A stretch of DNA of 64,000 nt, taken from Pyrinomonadaceae bacterium (lineage in GTDB: Bacteria > Acidobacteriota > Blastocatellia > Pyrinomonadales > Pyrinomonadaceae). The notes beneath the pieces were generated by a model. That model ran no database searches. It was given only the letters and a program-made list of their open reading frames with translations, and had not been told where the DNA came from. Below are positions 51,389-61,413 of the stretch, piece by piece. Numbering within the stretch: the stretch's first letter is position 1; the number at the start of each line of letters is the position of its first letter. The position numbers were made by a program, and so were the translations under genes. The DNA lies in the NCBI GenBank assembly GCA_030841085.1, contig JAVEDP010000021.1, positions 212,909 to 276,908 on the forward strand, in the 5' to 3' direction.

Positions 51389-53805
51389 TAGTTTCGTAGT
51401 GCCTTCCCCGTCTTCAACATTGCCGCCAGCCGCTCCTGCGTCTTGCGCATTCCGGCCAACGACAAAAATGCTTCGCGTTCGAGGTCAAGCAAATACTGCT
51501 CGGAAACTCGAGTCTCATGATTCAAATCGCCACCCGTCAAAATGCGCGCCAACTTTTCACCAATCAACGCGTCGTGATCTGAAATGTAGCCACCCCGCTT
51601 CATCTGGTGAATGCCCAATTTCAATGTCGCGAGACCCGCGTTGCCAAGCGCCAAAATGTCGGTGCGTTGCTGCGGCTCGACATAACCGCTCGCCGCCAGC
51701 GACAGGACTTCCTTTTTCGCGTCTGCAATCAATCGATCACCGTTCATTGAAATCGTGTCGTCCGCTGAAAGAAATCCCAGCGTGCGCGCTTCTTCTGCGG
51801 AGGTCGCAACTTTTGCCAGCGCAATAGTTTCAAAAGCTCGCTTCACAAAAGGAAACGGATCCGCATCGTCAAGGTTTTTCGGAATTGAATCGAGCGTGCG
51901 CAACAATAACTCTTTCGTTCCGCCTCCCGCGGGAATGATGCCAACTCCAACTTCAACCAGACCAATGTAGGTTTCGGCCGCCGCGCGAACTCGGTCGCCG
52001 TGCAAAACCATTTCGCAGCCGCCGCCAAAAACCAGATTGAAAGGCGCGACCACGACTGGCTTCGGCGAGTAACGCAAACTCATCGTCGCGGTTTGGAAAG
52101 CGCGACCCATCATGTCGAGCTCTTCCCAATTCTCTTCCTGCGCCTCCATCAGCATCAGCATGATGTTCGCGCCGACACTGAAGTTCGTTCCCTGATTGCC
52201 TACAACCAAACCAACAAAATTCTTTTCCACTTCGCCCAGCGCAAACTTCACCATCTGCAGCGTGTCGCCGCCGATAGCGTTCATCTTCGAGTGAAACTCG
52301 AGACAGGCAACGCCGTCACCAATATCGATTAGCGATGCGCCGGAATTTTTCTTAATGACGGCGGTGCGATCTTTGACTGACTTCAACACGATCACGCCTT
52401 GTTGATCGGCGAGCGGCACGTATTGCTCGGACGCAAAATCGAAATAGAACTGTTGCCCGTCATGTTTCTTGTAGAAAGACTTGGCGCCGGCATCCAGCAA
52501 CTTTTGCACGTTGACCGGAATTGGTTGGCCTTCTTCCTTCATGCGCGTAACTGATTTTTCCACGCCGATCGCGTCCCAGGTTTCGAAAACGCCGAGCTCC
52601 CAGTTGAAGCCCCAACGCATCGCTCGATCGACTTCGACAATCGTGTCAGCAATCTCCGGAATGTGGTTAGCCGCATAGCGGAAGGTGCGCGACATCGTCT
52701 TCCACAAAAACGCGCCCACGCGATCCTTGCTCCAGACCAACGTCTTGATGCGCTCAGGTAAGTCTTCAATGTTCTTTGCCATGTCCAGCGCCGGCAGTTT
52801 CACTTTCTCTGCTGGCCGGTAATCAAGCGTGGCGTGGTCCAACACCCAAATGTCCTGCTTGCCGCCTTCGCCCTTCTGACGTTTGTAAAATCCACCTTTG
52901 GTTTTGTTACCCAGGATTCCGCGCCCAATCATCTGCGTCAGGAATTCAGGCGCGATGAACACATCACGCTCGTCGTCTTCCGGCAGGGCTTCGTAAAGGT
53001 TCTTTACAACGTGACCAAACACGTCCAGACCCACCAGATCAAATGTGCGGAAGGTCGCAGTCTTTGGCCGGCCGACCGATTGGCCGGTGATCTTGTCGAC
53101 CTCTTCAATCGAGTAGCCGTCTTCAAGCATCGCCTTGATCGTGACCATCGCACCGAATGTGCCGATGCGATTCGCGATGAAGTTTGGCTGGTCCTTCGCA
53201 ACCACCACTCCTTTGCCAAGTCGCTCATCGAGGAAGCCAAACATGAAGCACGACACTTCCGGCTTGGTCCATTCAGTACGAATTATTTCGACGAGATGCA
53301 TGTAACGCGGTGGATTGAAGAAGTGAACGCCGAGAAAGTGTGCGCGAAAATCTTCCGAGCGTCCTTCGGCGAGTTGCTTGAGAGGAATGCCGCTGGTGTT
53401 TGAAGCGATGATAGCGCCAGGACGTCGATGCTGCTCTACCTTTTCATAAAGACCTCGTTTGATGTCGAGGTTTTCAACTACTGCCTCGATGATTAGATCG
53501 CAGTCCTTCAGTTTCGCCAGGTCGTCTTCGAAGTTACCGATATTCACAAGGGCAGCTTTATCGGGTGTGAAGAACGCCGCCGGCTTCGCTTTCTTAGCCG
53601 CTTCCAGACCGGCGCGAGCAATGCGATTGCGAGCATCTTTGGAGGCCGTAGTCTCGTTAGCCCTCCCTGACGGTCGGGCTTCTGGCCCGTCTTCGCGCGG
53701 CGCGATATCGAGCAATATTGTCGGCACACCCGCATTGGCGAGGTGCGCGGCAATCTGCGCCCCCATCGTTCCCGCGCCCAGCACTGCAGCTTTTTCAATC
53801 CGCAT
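51388..53805 (-). CDS. fadN: 3-hydroxyacyl-CoA dehydrogenase / enoyl-CoA hydratase, FadN type
   Basis: Bifunctional beta-oxidation enzyme, 805 residues. The dehydrogenase comes first: NAD-binding AAVLGAGTMGAQIAAHLANAG, then IIEAVVE, SNTSGI, FNPPRYMHLVEII and two 3HCDH C-terminal domains. The enoyl-CoA hydratase domain follows (about 490-720: GDGVACLEFHSKMNAI, FNLVFGGGCEMVLHGD). This order is that of Bacillus FadN, opposite to E. coli FadB. ATG 53805 (MRIEKAAVLGAG) preferred over 53919. The FadR-type palindrome lies 93 nt upstream. Confidence 0.92.
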   Translation of the reverse strand: MRIEKAAVLGAGTMGAQIAAHLANAGVPTILLDIAPREDGPEARPSGRANETTASKDARNRIARAGLEAAKKAKPAAFFTPDKAALVNIGNFEDDLAKLKDCDLIIEAVVENLDIKRGLYEKVEQHRRPGAIIASNTSGIPLKQLAEGRSEDFRAHFLGVHFFNPPRYMHLVEIIRTEWTKPEVSCFMFGFLDERLGKGVVVAKDQPNFIANRIGTFGAMVTIKAMLEDGYSIEEVDKITGQSVGRPKTATFRTFDLVGLDVFGHVVKNLYEALPEDDERDVFIAPEFLTQMIGRGILGNKTKGGFYKRQKGEGGKQDIWVLDHATLDYRPAEKVKLPALDMAKNIEDLPERIKTLVWSKDRVGAFLWKTMSRTFRYAANHIPEIADTIVEVDRAMRWGFNWELGVFETWDAIGVEKSVTRMKEEGQPIPVNVQKLLDAGAKSFYKKHDGQQFYFDFASEQYVPLADQQGVIVLKSVKDRTAVIKKNSGASLIDIGDGVACLEFHSKMNAIGGDTLQMVKFALGEVEKNFVGLVVGNQGTNFSVGANIMLMLMEAQEENWEELDMMGRAFQTATMSLRYSPKPVVVAPFNLVFGGGCEMVLHGDRVRAAAETYIGLVEVGVGIIPAGGGTKELLLRTLDSIPKNLDDADPFPFVKRAFETIALAKVATSAEEARTLGFLSADDTISMNGDRLIADAKKEVLSLAASGYVEPQQRTDILALGNAGLATLKLGIHQMKRGGYISDHDALIGEKLARILTGGDLNHETRVSEQYLLDLEREAFLSLAGMRKTQERLAAMLKTGKALRN

Positions 53806-53897
53806 GATTTTTTCTACATCACAACCAGCGTGATGCCGGTCAGTTTCTTTTGATTCCGACAATTTGAAGTCAACAGACGAGGGGCCCACAATAATAC

Positions 53898-53915
53898 TGA
53901 ATGAGCATTCATTCA
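53898..53915. promoter_or_regulatory. FadR-type operator upstream of fadN
   Basis: TGAATGA-GCAT-TCATTCA: perfect 7-nt arms with a 4-nt centre. The arms equal the known consensus for Bacillus TetR-type FadR (TGAATGA, 4 nt, TCATTCA). A second, one-mismatch copy lies at 61414-61431, and a FadR homologue is encoded at 60402-61016. Confidence 0.8.
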
Positions 53916-54010
53916 GCAAGGTTGGCTACGCTAGTCAGACGTAACTGACGAGGAAGAGTTTGAGTCTCGCTCGACAATACCGGAGTGCACCGAGTTTTCT
54001 GTGTGAACAA

Positions 54011-56764
54011 TTAGAACGGATTTGGGTTAATTCTAATCATTGCTTTGTTGCTAGGTAGGCCCCGCACACTGATACCCACCGACAGGTCTCCAGCCGGTAG
54101 ATCTTCAGGCAAGCGCAGATTTATTTGTGTAAGCCAATCAAAGTTCGGTACCTTTCCGACAAATTCAACCGGCAGCGAGAATATTCTATGTTGCGCGTCT
54201 TCGGCTTGAGCGCTGATTACAGAAATATTTTCGCTTGGCAGCAACTCAACGTTTAGAGCAAACAGACTGATACGAGTTCGTTGATCTGAACTGAGGTTAT
54301 GCATAGTTCGCAGTGAGAAAGGATCGCGCACAAATGTGACCGAGTCTAAAGCAATGGCCGCGAACGAGGTTTGCTCACTGAGGAGCGTCGGATTCGGAGC
54401 AGCCTGAGTTACCACAAACGGTTGGTCAGCGACGACGAGCGTGGCCGTGCGTGGATAACCGTGCGTGTTTGGAGCAACTGAGAAACTCACTACTGCGTTG
54501 CCGTTATTGCTTGTGTCGCCCGATGTAACTTTGACCCAGGGCGAGTTGCTGGAAGCCATCCAACTACAAGCGGCACCCGCGGTGACGTTAACAACTGCGG
54601 TCCCTCCGTCCGGCGAGAAGTTCTGACCCTTTATTGGAAGTGAAAAAGTGCAGTTGGCCGGTTCGTACAAACCGATCCCGGCGCGATTCGCCGCGTCCCA
54701 ATCACCGATGAATTGCCACCAGTTAGTCATCCGATTTGAGCTATAAGGAATAGTATTGCCGTGGCCTGGCATGCTCTGGCGCCAAAAAACATACCAATTC
54801 GACTCGATTGCAGAACCGCCAAAGGCTTGCAGATAGTTATTCGGAAACCTATAGGGCACGTTGCCGTAAGTGGCCGCGCTGAAGGGTGTGGTTTGTCCGC
54901 CGTCAGGCTTCCAGTCCATGATGTCACTATCAAAGGGTTCAAAGTTTTGGTAGTCGTAATCATTGAGCGCGTTCGGCGGATGATGCGTATCGCCACACCG
55001 GCCGCGCTGCCATGGGCCCGCCACTGAAAACCCGACAAACTTTCGCCAGAAAAACTCGCTATTACCCGTCTGTCGCCGGTTGACCTCGGCGAACATAGCT
55101 TCCAACTGATGGCCGTCTCCGTGAATTGTGACCGGGTCTAAGCGCCGGATATTTCTGTTATAAACGATGTAGGTCTTGTCATAAATGGGAAGGTCGCTGT
55201 TGTCGCGGTTGCTGTTGGAAATATCTCCGGTGGTCGGGCTCGACATGTTTGACTCCCACCCCTCGCGCATGTTCTCCGGCGGATGGATAGTTGGGTCGTA
55301 ACTGGGAATATTGGGCTGCACCCCGCCCCAGTACGCCCAGACTTCTTTCACTCCCAGATTATTGACGTAATCTTGCATGCCAAAGCGCTCAAAAATTTGA
55401 AACCAATCCGCATCGTAAAGCGGCAATCCTGCCTGAGCTTTGGGTTTCCCCGGCGGAACGGGCTCATAGACACTGATGATCGCGACCACCCGGTAGCCAA
55501 GTGAAGGCAACGACGCCTGGCTGCCATAGCCACGAAATCGGCTGCCCTCTTCAACCATAAATTTCACGATCGGATCATACAGGTCGAGGGTTTGCTCCAA
55601 CTGAACCAGCGGAATCGGGTTGAGCGAATAAAAATCCGGAGACCACGAAACATCGAGATTCTGCCCGTCGGCGGTCGGCAGGTAGCGCAGAATCACCACT
55701 GGTACCTCATAGAGTGCGCCTTCGGCGGGGGTCGCCAGATAACTGTTGACGGTTTGAATCCGTGGCTCTAAGGCCGGGGCGCGAACGTTTACGCTCTGGG
55801 TGGCCTGCACGCCCTTGAAGGTCGCCGTCAGCACGGCGTTACCCGGCCCCACACCCAGGATTTTGCCGTCGGTAGTTATCATCAAGACCCTCGGATCTGA
55901 ACTGCTCAACGTAACAGCGGAAACGGGAATGTTGATGGACCCGATGTTGCTGTCGGCTTTGAGCGTCACCGGGATGCGCCAGGTCTTCCATAGATTTTTG
56001 GTGACGAGGTTGATCGAAAGGTTTTGAACGGTCACGGCGGCCAGAAAACGGGCTGCAATCTCGGCCGGCGTACGAGCGATATTACTGATTCTTAACTCAT
56101 CGATGACGCAGTTTGCTTGCGCGTTGTTTTGCACGCTCCGGCTTCCTATATTCAAGGCTGGAGGAATTGAGAGGAGCGTGTCCTGGCTAGTCGAAGCGTG
56201 ATTAATGCGTTCGGTTCCATCAATGTAAGTAATCATGCGACCAGGGACCGTCCAGGTAACGGCGATTTGGTGCCACTGGTTGGCATTCCAATTCGCCAAA
56301 CTGTAACCCTGGTAGGCTTCGGAGTCGTCCGCTGTAATCATGAAACGGAAGTTTGGTGCGCCGTCCTTCAATATAACGACGTCGCTGTTCGGACCGCCGA
56401 ACCCTACGCTGAAGAAGACTCGGTGTTGATTATCGAAGTTGCCCCAGCGTGGCTTCACCCACAACTCGATCGTGCCGGCAGGCATGTTGAAATTGCCCGC
56501 TGTCGCGTACTGCAAAAGGTCTGTGCCATCAACCAGGACACCTTGCCCTGAAATTCCACTTTCAAAAGTTACGCCGGTTTCTTGAACGGGCGTTTCGCCC
56601 TGATCGCCGTTAAGCGAGTTCTCAAAATGCAGAGATAATAATGTGTTCGCGTCAACGTCGCTTTGCGCACAGGCGGATATCACACCGCTAAGCAGGAGTA
56701 AGATAGGGATTAGAAAGCGAACCGTGGCCTGACCCAGCGCCGAGAGGATTTTAAAACTTAACAT
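54011..56764 (-). CDS. Large secreted lipoprotein with LamG, Big and BACON-type domains
   Basis: 917 residues. Signal sequence ending in a possible lipobox (ISAC). A LamG/concanavalin-like domain is at about 40-235 (LSLHFENSLNG, GTIELWVKPRW, CVIDELRISNIARTP), a Big2-like domain at about 250-335 (GKILGVGPGNAVLTATFKG), then a large region of unknown fold with many Trp/Tyr. A BACON-like domain is at about 735-825 (WMASSNSPWVKV). No catalytic motif recognised; probably a surface protein binding or acting on glycans. Confidence 0.75.
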   Translation of the reverse strand: MLSFKILSALGQATVRFLIPILLLLSGVISACAQSDVDANTLLSLHFENSLNGDQGETPVQETGVTFESGISGQGVLVDGTDLLQYATAGNFNMPAGTIELWVKPRWGNFDNQHRVFFSVGFGGPNSDVVILKDGAPNFRFMITADDSEAYQGYSLANWNANQWHQIAVTWTVPGRMITYIDGTERINHASTSQDTLLSIPPALNIGSRSVQNNAQANCVIDELRISNIARTPAEIAARFLAAVTVQNLSINLVTKNLWKTWRIPVTLKADSNIGSINIPVSAVTLSSSDPRVLMITTDGKILGVGPGNAVLTATFKGVQATQSVNVRAPALEPRIQTVNSYLATPAEGALYEVPVVILRYLPTADGQNLDVSWSPDFYSLNPIPLVQLEQTLDLYDPIVKFMVEEGSRFRGYGSQASLPSLGYRVVAIISVYEPVPPGKPKAQAGLPLYDADWFQIFERFGMQDYVNNLGVKEVWAYWGGVQPNIPSYDPTIHPPENMREGWESNMSSPTTGDISNSNRDNSDLPIYDKTYIVYNRNIRRLDPVTIHGDGHQLEAMFAEVNRRQTGNSEFFWRKFVGFSVAGPWQRGRCGDTHHPPNALNDYDYQNFEPFDSDIMDWKPDGGQTTPFSAATYGNVPYRFPNNYLQAFGGSAIESNWYVFWRQSMPGHGNTIPYSSNRMTNWWQFIGDWDAANRAGIGLYEPANCTFSLPIKGQNFSPDGGTAVVNVTAGAACSWMASSNSPWVKVTSGDTSNNGNAVVSFSVAPNTHGYPRTATLVVADQPFVVTQAAPNPTLLSEQTSFAAIALDSVTFVRDPFSLRTMHNLSSDQRTRISLFALNVELLPSENISVISAQAEDAQHRIFSLPVEFVGKVPNFDWLTQINLRLPEDLPAGDLSVGISVRGLPSNKAMIRINPNPF

Positions 56765-57070
56765 CCTGATAAAACTCCAACAGTGAGAATTGCAAAAACT
56801 TTATCACGCGGCGCGCGCTACGTCACTAAGAATGCCCATTTCAAACGCAGATCAATTTCGAAGTCAGTTACCCGCGCCGGACGTAAGGAGTCCAGGCCTC
56901 GGGGCGGGATGATTTATTTCATGTGCTGGGAAATAGTGGTGAAGCCGCAGCCAGGGCGGGACGACAGCGTTTCCCACCTAAGGTAACAGCTTGGTGGGGG
57001 GCGCGGATTCTCCTGGAGACGCCAGTCGGTGAGCCGTATGGAATCCCCGCGCTTTCAGTCAGCGCTCTAC
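56765..57070. other. Gap without a recognisable gene
   Basis: A 67-codon frame at 56783-56986 has no ribosome-binding site and no protein-like composition. A CCCACC/GGTGGG hairpin at 56973-56998 is the only structure noted. Confidence 0.5.
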
Positions 57071-57757
57071 TCAGTAGTTTGTTAGAATCTCATCTGGATT
57101 GAACCCCATCTTCGCAAGCCGGTCACGCGTTTGTTCAATCATTTCCAGCGAGCCACAGATCAAAGCCACCGGAGATTTCAGATCCGGCAACACGTGATCG
57201 AGCAGCGACTGCACGTAACCAGTGGGCCCCGACCAATCGTGGCCGTCAGGCTTGGAAATTACCTGGCGCAACTCAACGCCCGCATCCTTCCAGCCTTCGG
57301 TCTCGTCGCGATAGCAAAAGTCGTCCGGGGTGCGCGCGCCGTAAAGAACGACTAACTCACCGAAATCATTTTTCCGTTTCAGCACATGCCGCAAAGCGGA
57401 ACGCAGCGGCGCCACACCCGTGCCCATGGCGACAAACACCAGGTCATTACCTTTCTGTACATCAAGGTCGAACCCATGCCCGGCAACTTCCAGCAGCTCG
57501 ATCTTTTCACCGGGCTGCATCGCAAATAACAAATCGCTGACGCCGACCGTGCGCTTCACTAGCACTTCGAGATCAGTGTCTTCGGGAGCACTCGCAAACG
57601 CAAAATACGCAGGCGCCTCAGCAGCGACGGAGAGCACGGCCACCTGGCCCGGCACAAATTGGACGCCGTGGTATTCGCTCATTCCCTCAGGCATCAAGTC
57701 GAAAGAACGGATCGCGCGAGCCTGATCGCGCACCGCGGTGATTATGAGTGAAGTCAA
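57071..57757 (-). CDS. FNR-like FAD/NAD(P)-binding oxidoreductase
   Basis: 228 residues. An FAD domain (FVPGQVAVLSV, YFAFASAPED) and an NAD(P)-binding domain (FVAMGTGVAPLRSAL, VVLYGARTPDDFCYRDE, ICGSLEMIEQTRDRL) as in ferredoxin-NADP reductase relatives such as hydrogenase gamma subunits. No iron-sulfur motif. Electron partner unknown. It is divergent from the gene at 57878. Confidence 0.85.
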   Translation of the reverse strand: MTSLIITAVRDQARAIRSFDLMPEGMSEYHGVQFVPGQVAVLSVAAEAPAYFAFASAPEDTDLEVLVKRTVGVSDLLFAMQPGEKIELLEVAGHGFDLDVQKGNDLVFVAMGTGVAPLRSALRHVLKRKNDFGELVVLYGARTPDDFCYRDETEGWKDAGVELRQVISKPDGHDWSGPTGYVQSLLDHVLPDLKSPVALICGSLEMIEQTRDRLAKMGFNPDEILTNY

Positions 57758-57841
57758 ACTACTCTCATTCGATCTATTAAATTGTTAACCGAACCTGCGC
57801 GCAGTGTAACAAATCGAGCGATTGGTTTTCTCCCCCGGTGC

Positions 57842-57847
57842 TACAAT
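57842..57847 (+). promoter_or_regulatory. Candidate -10 box (TACAAT) for the gene at 57878
   Basis: TACAAT lies 30 nt upstream of the ATG; a weak TTGGTT -35-like site is 14-15 nt before it. Confidence 0.35.
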
Positions 57848-57877
57848 ACGCGTGCTCTACTTGCGGCAGACAATCTC

Positions 57878-58507
57878 ATGTCAAATATGACGTCAGTTTC
57901 GCGCTTGTTGATCTCATTCCTGATCGGAAATTTTCTGTGCGGCGGCGTTTCTCTTTTGCAGGCCCAGTCAGGCAGGCGGCCGCGCAAGCCTGCCGCTCCC
58001 CCCGTCGTCGAACCTGAGTCCAGCCCGCCGATCAAGTCAGCACCAGCGCCGAAACCATCGCTCCTTTTGACCGTTGGCATGGATCGAGATGAAGTCTTCC
58101 TTAATCTTCCGCTCAATTTTTACACTGAATCCCTGCGGACAGTAATCGAGCAGCTGAGTCGGAGATCAGACGTGCGCGTCAACGACGCCGGGACCATTAC
58201 GCGCGGGGACGCCATTCACCAGGCCAAAGCTGAAATAGATGGATACGTAATCTATCTGCAACTCACGCTCGATAGCGTCAGTTCCCGTCGCTACGGTGAA
58301 AACGCCAGGGACGCGGTAGTCGAGTATTGGGTGTTTGCGCCAACGACGGCGAAGATTGCGACTTCCGGCCGCACTTACGCGCGGGCATACCAAAATAGAA
58401 GCGTGATTCGGCGGCCCGGCAGCTCAGGCAGCTACGACACCTATCCGCTGAATGAGGCCGCAAAAGAAGCGGCAGACGAGATCCTCGGTTATTTCAAGAA
58501 GCACTAA
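57878..58507 (+). CDS. Secreted hypothetical protein, 209 aa
   Basis: A signal peptide (LLISFLIGNFLCGGVSLLQAQ), a Pro/Lys-rich linker, then a single domain opening LLTVGMDRDEVFLNLPLNFYTESLR and ending AAKEAADEILGYFKKH. The pattern (short conserved region with alternating strands, final helix) suggests a small periplasmic alpha/beta domain. No family recognised. ATG 57878 (MSNMTSVSRLL) gives a proper signal peptide; the open frame from 57782 would not. Confidence 0.68.
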   Translation: MSNMTSVSRLLISFLIGNFLCGGVSLLQAQSGRRPRKPAAPPVVEPESSPPIKSAPAPKPSLLLTVGMDRDEVFLNLPLNFYTESLRTVIEQLSRRSDVRVNDAGTITRGDAIHQAKAEIDGYVIYLQLTLDSVSSRRYGENARDAVVEYWVFAPTTAKIATSGRTYARAYQNRSVIRRPGSSGSYDTYPLNEAAKEAADEILGYFKKH

Positions 58508-58527
58508 TCCTGCAACCTTTGTTGCCG

Positions 58528-60405
58528 TTAGCCTTCAGCAGGTAACCGCTCCGCGCCGGCGTAAAGTGCGTCGATCGCGTCGCGATACTTTTCGTCCACC
58601 ACCCGGCGCTTTACTTTTAAGGTCGGCGTCAGCTCGCCGCCCTCAATCGTCAGTTCGTTCTCGAGCAAACCAATCTTTTTTACTTTTTCGAACTGAGCCA
58701 GCTCGGAAGTAAGCGCCGCTACCTGCCGCTCGAACAAATCGACGATGCGCGGGTGTTTGCACAGTTCAGCGCGGTTACGCGTCTCGATGCCCTTGAGTGT
58801 TGCGTACGATTCGACGCGCTCCCAATCAGGCACGATCAGCGCGGCCGGAAACCTGCGGCCGTTGCCAATCAAAACCACCTGATTAACGAAAGGCGAACCT
58901 TTTATCAATTGCTCGATGGGCTGCGGCGCGATGTATTTCCCTCCCGACGTCTTCAGCAATTCCTTTTTGCGATCGGTAATGCGCAAAAAACCGTCGGCAT
59001 CGATCGTTCCGATATCGCCGGTTTTGAACCAGCCGTCTTCGCTAAACACGGCACGCGTTTCTTCGGGCTTGTTGTAGTAACCGCGCATCACGTTTGGCCC
59101 ACGCGTTTCTATCTCGCCGTCCGGCGCAATCCGCACCTGCACATTTCTGATCGGCGTGCCAACCGTACCCACGCGATTTTCTTCAATGGTAGACGCCGTA
59201 ATCACGGGCGACGTTTCAGTTAAGCCGTAGCCCTGGACAATCGGGATACCCGCGCCGATGTAGACCAGCGCTAACTCCTCCGGCAAAGCGGCGCCGCCAG
59301 AAACAAGCAGACGGATGCGGCCGCCCAGCGCCGCCTTCCATTTCGAAAACATTAATTTCGTCGCCAGCTTGTGTTGCAAACCGAGCCAAAGCGGAACGCG
59401 CTTTTTGTCCAGCAGGTGGCGCGCATAATCTTTCCCGATCTTTACCGCCCAATTAAGCAGCGCGAGACTGATGCGGCCTTTCTCGGTTGCTCGCTGTCTA
59501 ATGCGAGCGTAGATCTTTTCGAAAATGCGCGGCACGCCAACCAGGATGGTCGGATGGACTTCGCGAAGGTTTGGACCAATGGTGTCGAGCGACTCGGCAA
59601 AGTAAATGGCCATGCCCCGATATAAATACATGTACATCGCCTCGCGCTCAAAAATATGCGACAAGGGCAGCACTGACAGCGCGCTATCCGCAACGCCAAA
59701 CTTGAAATGGCCCGAGGAGTCAACCAGATTTGAAACCAGGTTCCCGTGCGTAAGCATGACCCCCTTGGGTTCACCAGTCGTGCCTGACGTGTAAATGATC
59801 GTCGCCAGGTCATGGGGTTTCGCTTGCAGTTCCAGTTCGCGCAACACGTCGCGCTGCTGGCGCGCAAACGCCTGGCCGCGCGCTTCCAGTTGTTCCAATG
59901 AAATGGCTGCCGACTTTGACTCGGAATTTTTTTCAAACACGATCAGGTGTTCGACGGCCGGGCAGTTCGAAAGTATTGGCTCGATTTCGCGCAGCTTGGC
60001 TTCGTTTGCGAGCAGCAGCACGCGCGCACCCGAGTCTTTCAAAATGTACTGCACCTGCGCCGGCGTCAGCGTTGGATAGATGGGAACGTCGATCGCGCCA
60101 AGAAAGATGCAGCCGGCATCGGCCAGGGTCCATTCGGGGCGGCTCTCGGAAAGAATAGCAACGCGATCACCGCGTCTTACGCCAAGCGAATAAAGTCCTG
60201 CCGCGATCCAGCGCGCGCGTTGCAGCACGTCGGCTGACGAAATCGGGATCCAGCGACCATCGCGTTTGAAGTTGAGCAAGTCGGGTCGCGCATGAACGCG
60301 GGCGACAAACTCGAAAACTTCGGGCAGCGTAGTTGGTTCCGCCGAACGCGCAGCGGGCAGCGGCGGCGCTTTCGTGTCCGGCTGAACCTGAGTGATTGAG
60401 TTCAC
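58528..60405 (-). CDS. fadD: Long-chain fatty-acid CoA ligase
   Basis: ATP-dependent activation of fatty acids to acyl-CoA, entry to beta-oxidation. AMP-binding motifs IIYTSGTTGEPKGVMLTHGN, VQGYGLTETSPVI, GWFKTGDIGTID and DRKKELLKTSGGKYI are present. 625 residues, the long bacterial FAA1-like form. Its start overlaps the fadR stop by 4 nt (ATGA), so the two are translationally coupled. Confidence 0.93.
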   Translation of the reverse strand: MNSITQVQPDTKAPPLPAARSAEPTTLPEVFEFVARVHARPDLLNFKRDGRWIPISSADVLQRARWIAAGLYSLGVRRGDRVAILSESRPEWTLADAGCIFLGAIDVPIYPTLTPAQVQYILKDSGARVLLLANEAKLREIEPILSNCPAVEHLIVFEKNSESKSAAISLEQLEARGQAFARQQRDVLRELELQAKPHDLATIIYTSGTTGEPKGVMLTHGNLVSNLVDSSGHFKFGVADSALSVLPLSHIFEREAMYMYLYRGMAIYFAESLDTIGPNLREVHPTILVGVPRIFEKIYARIRQRATEKGRISLALLNWAVKIGKDYARHLLDKKRVPLWLGLQHKLATKLMFSKWKAALGGRIRLLVSGGAALPEELALVYIGAGIPIVQGYGLTETSPVITASTIEENRVGTVGTPIRNVQVRIAPDGEIETRGPNVMRGYYNKPEETRAVFSEDGWFKTGDIGTIDADGFLRITDRKKELLKTSGGKYIAPQPIEQLIKGSPFVNQVVLIGNGRRFPAALIVPDWERVESYATLKGIETRNRAELCKHPRIVDLFERQVAALTSELAQFEKVKKIGLLENELTIEGGELTPTLKVKRRVVDEKYRDAIDALYAGAERLPAEG

Positions 60406-61016
60406 TGCGCTGCGACTCCGTTCAGGAAAATGTCGAGAACCTGGTCAGCCATCGGCGCCAACTTGTAGCGGCGCTTGGAGAGAATCCAATTCGTCGCCAT
60501 CTCGTCGAGCGCGCCGAAAAGAATTTTGGCCACAACCTTGGCGTTCAGTTCTTTGCGAAAAACGCCGGCGCGTTGGCCGTCCTCGAAAGTTGAACGAATC
60601 AGCCGCAGGTATTCAGCAAAGCCGGCGGCTGAAAATTCTTCCATAAACTTTGTCGAACCGCGCAGCTCGACTTGAAACACCACGGCCAACTCGCGATCGG
60701 CGCCCAGCCGATCCAAATGCATGTGCGCAATGCGTCGCAAACGTTCGCCCGGGTCGGCTATGTCTTCCAAACGCTTGCGGCCATCGGCGATTGCCTCTTC
60801 CATGTTGCGATCGAAGATCGAGTGAAGGATTTCCTCCTTGCTCTTGAAGTAGAGATAGACGGTCCCGTCGGCGACGCCGGCTTCACGCGCGATGTCGGCA
60901 ACTTTGGAATTGAAATAACCGTTGCCGGCAAAGACGCGAATGGCCGCGCGCAGGATCGCGTTGCGCTTGTCGGCAACGACGGGTCGATCTGAGCTAATTG
61001 TGCGAGCGCTTTTCAT
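60402..61016 (-). CDS. fadR: TetR-family fatty-acid regulator FadR
   Basis: 204 residues. The N-terminal helix-turn-helix reads ILRAAIRVFAGNGYFNSKVAD, with IAREAGVADGTVYLYFKSKE, strikingly like Bacillus FadR. The C-terminal ligand domain has the matching FQVELRGSTKFMEEF and ILFGALDEMATNWILSKRRY. In the Bacillus protein, long-chain acyl-CoA releases it from DNA. The consensus operator occurs upstream of fadN and upstream of this gene, so autoregulation and control of the whole pathway are likely. Confidence 0.88.
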   Translation of the reverse strand: MKSARTISSDRPVVADKRNAILRAAIRVFAGNGYFNSKVADIAREAGVADGTVYLYFKSKEEILHSIFDRNMEEAIADGRKRLEDIADPGERLRRIAHMHLDRLGADRELAVVFQVELRGSTKFMEEFSAAGFAEYLRLIRSTFEDGQRAGVFRKELNAKVVAKILFGALDEMATNWILSKRRYKLAPMADQVLDIFLNGVAAQ

Positions 61017-61018
61017 TG

Positions 61019-61405
61019 CTGATTTCCGATTGCCGGTTGCCGATTGCCGATTGACCTTAGGCTTTCCTAAGGGCGGGCAAGAATTACGAATTTAAACTAA
61101 CCCAACCACTTCGTCGCTTTCGCTGTTTGCTTCGCCCCAGAGGGGCGAGATGTTTATAGCCCAAGTGGTCCTTTCTTTGTTCCGCGCTCCGTAGGAGCGC
61201 AACCCGTTATGCCCCTCGCTTCGGCAAAAGTTTCGCTGCGGGTTTCGCTCCTAACGGAGCGAAGATCTTTGAGCGGGGGGCTGGTGGCTATAAACATCTC
61301 GCTCCCCTGGAGCGAAAACGAACTCAAAGAATCTTATAACTTGAATTCACCGCTTACTGTTTGCTGATTGCTGTTTGCTGATTGCTGTTTGCTGTTTGCT
61401 GTTTA
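61019..61405. repeat. Two heptamer arrays and an imperfect inverted repeat upstream of fadR
   Basis: CCGATTG-type heptamers (61024-61055) and TGCTGTT/TGCTGAT heptamers (61366-61404) flank an inverted repeat whose outer arms are 61138-61163 and 61288-61312 (GAGATGTTTATAGCC core) and whose inner arms are GCTCCGTAGGAGCG and CGCTCCTAACGGAGCG. No gene in the 463 nt to the MscS gene. Confidence 0.75.
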
Positions 61406-61413
61406 CTTCGCAA

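Noticed and set aside
56783..56986. 67-aa plus-strand reading frame
   Set aside because: Very basic composition with no ribosome-binding site; it lies in an intergenic space and looks like chance.
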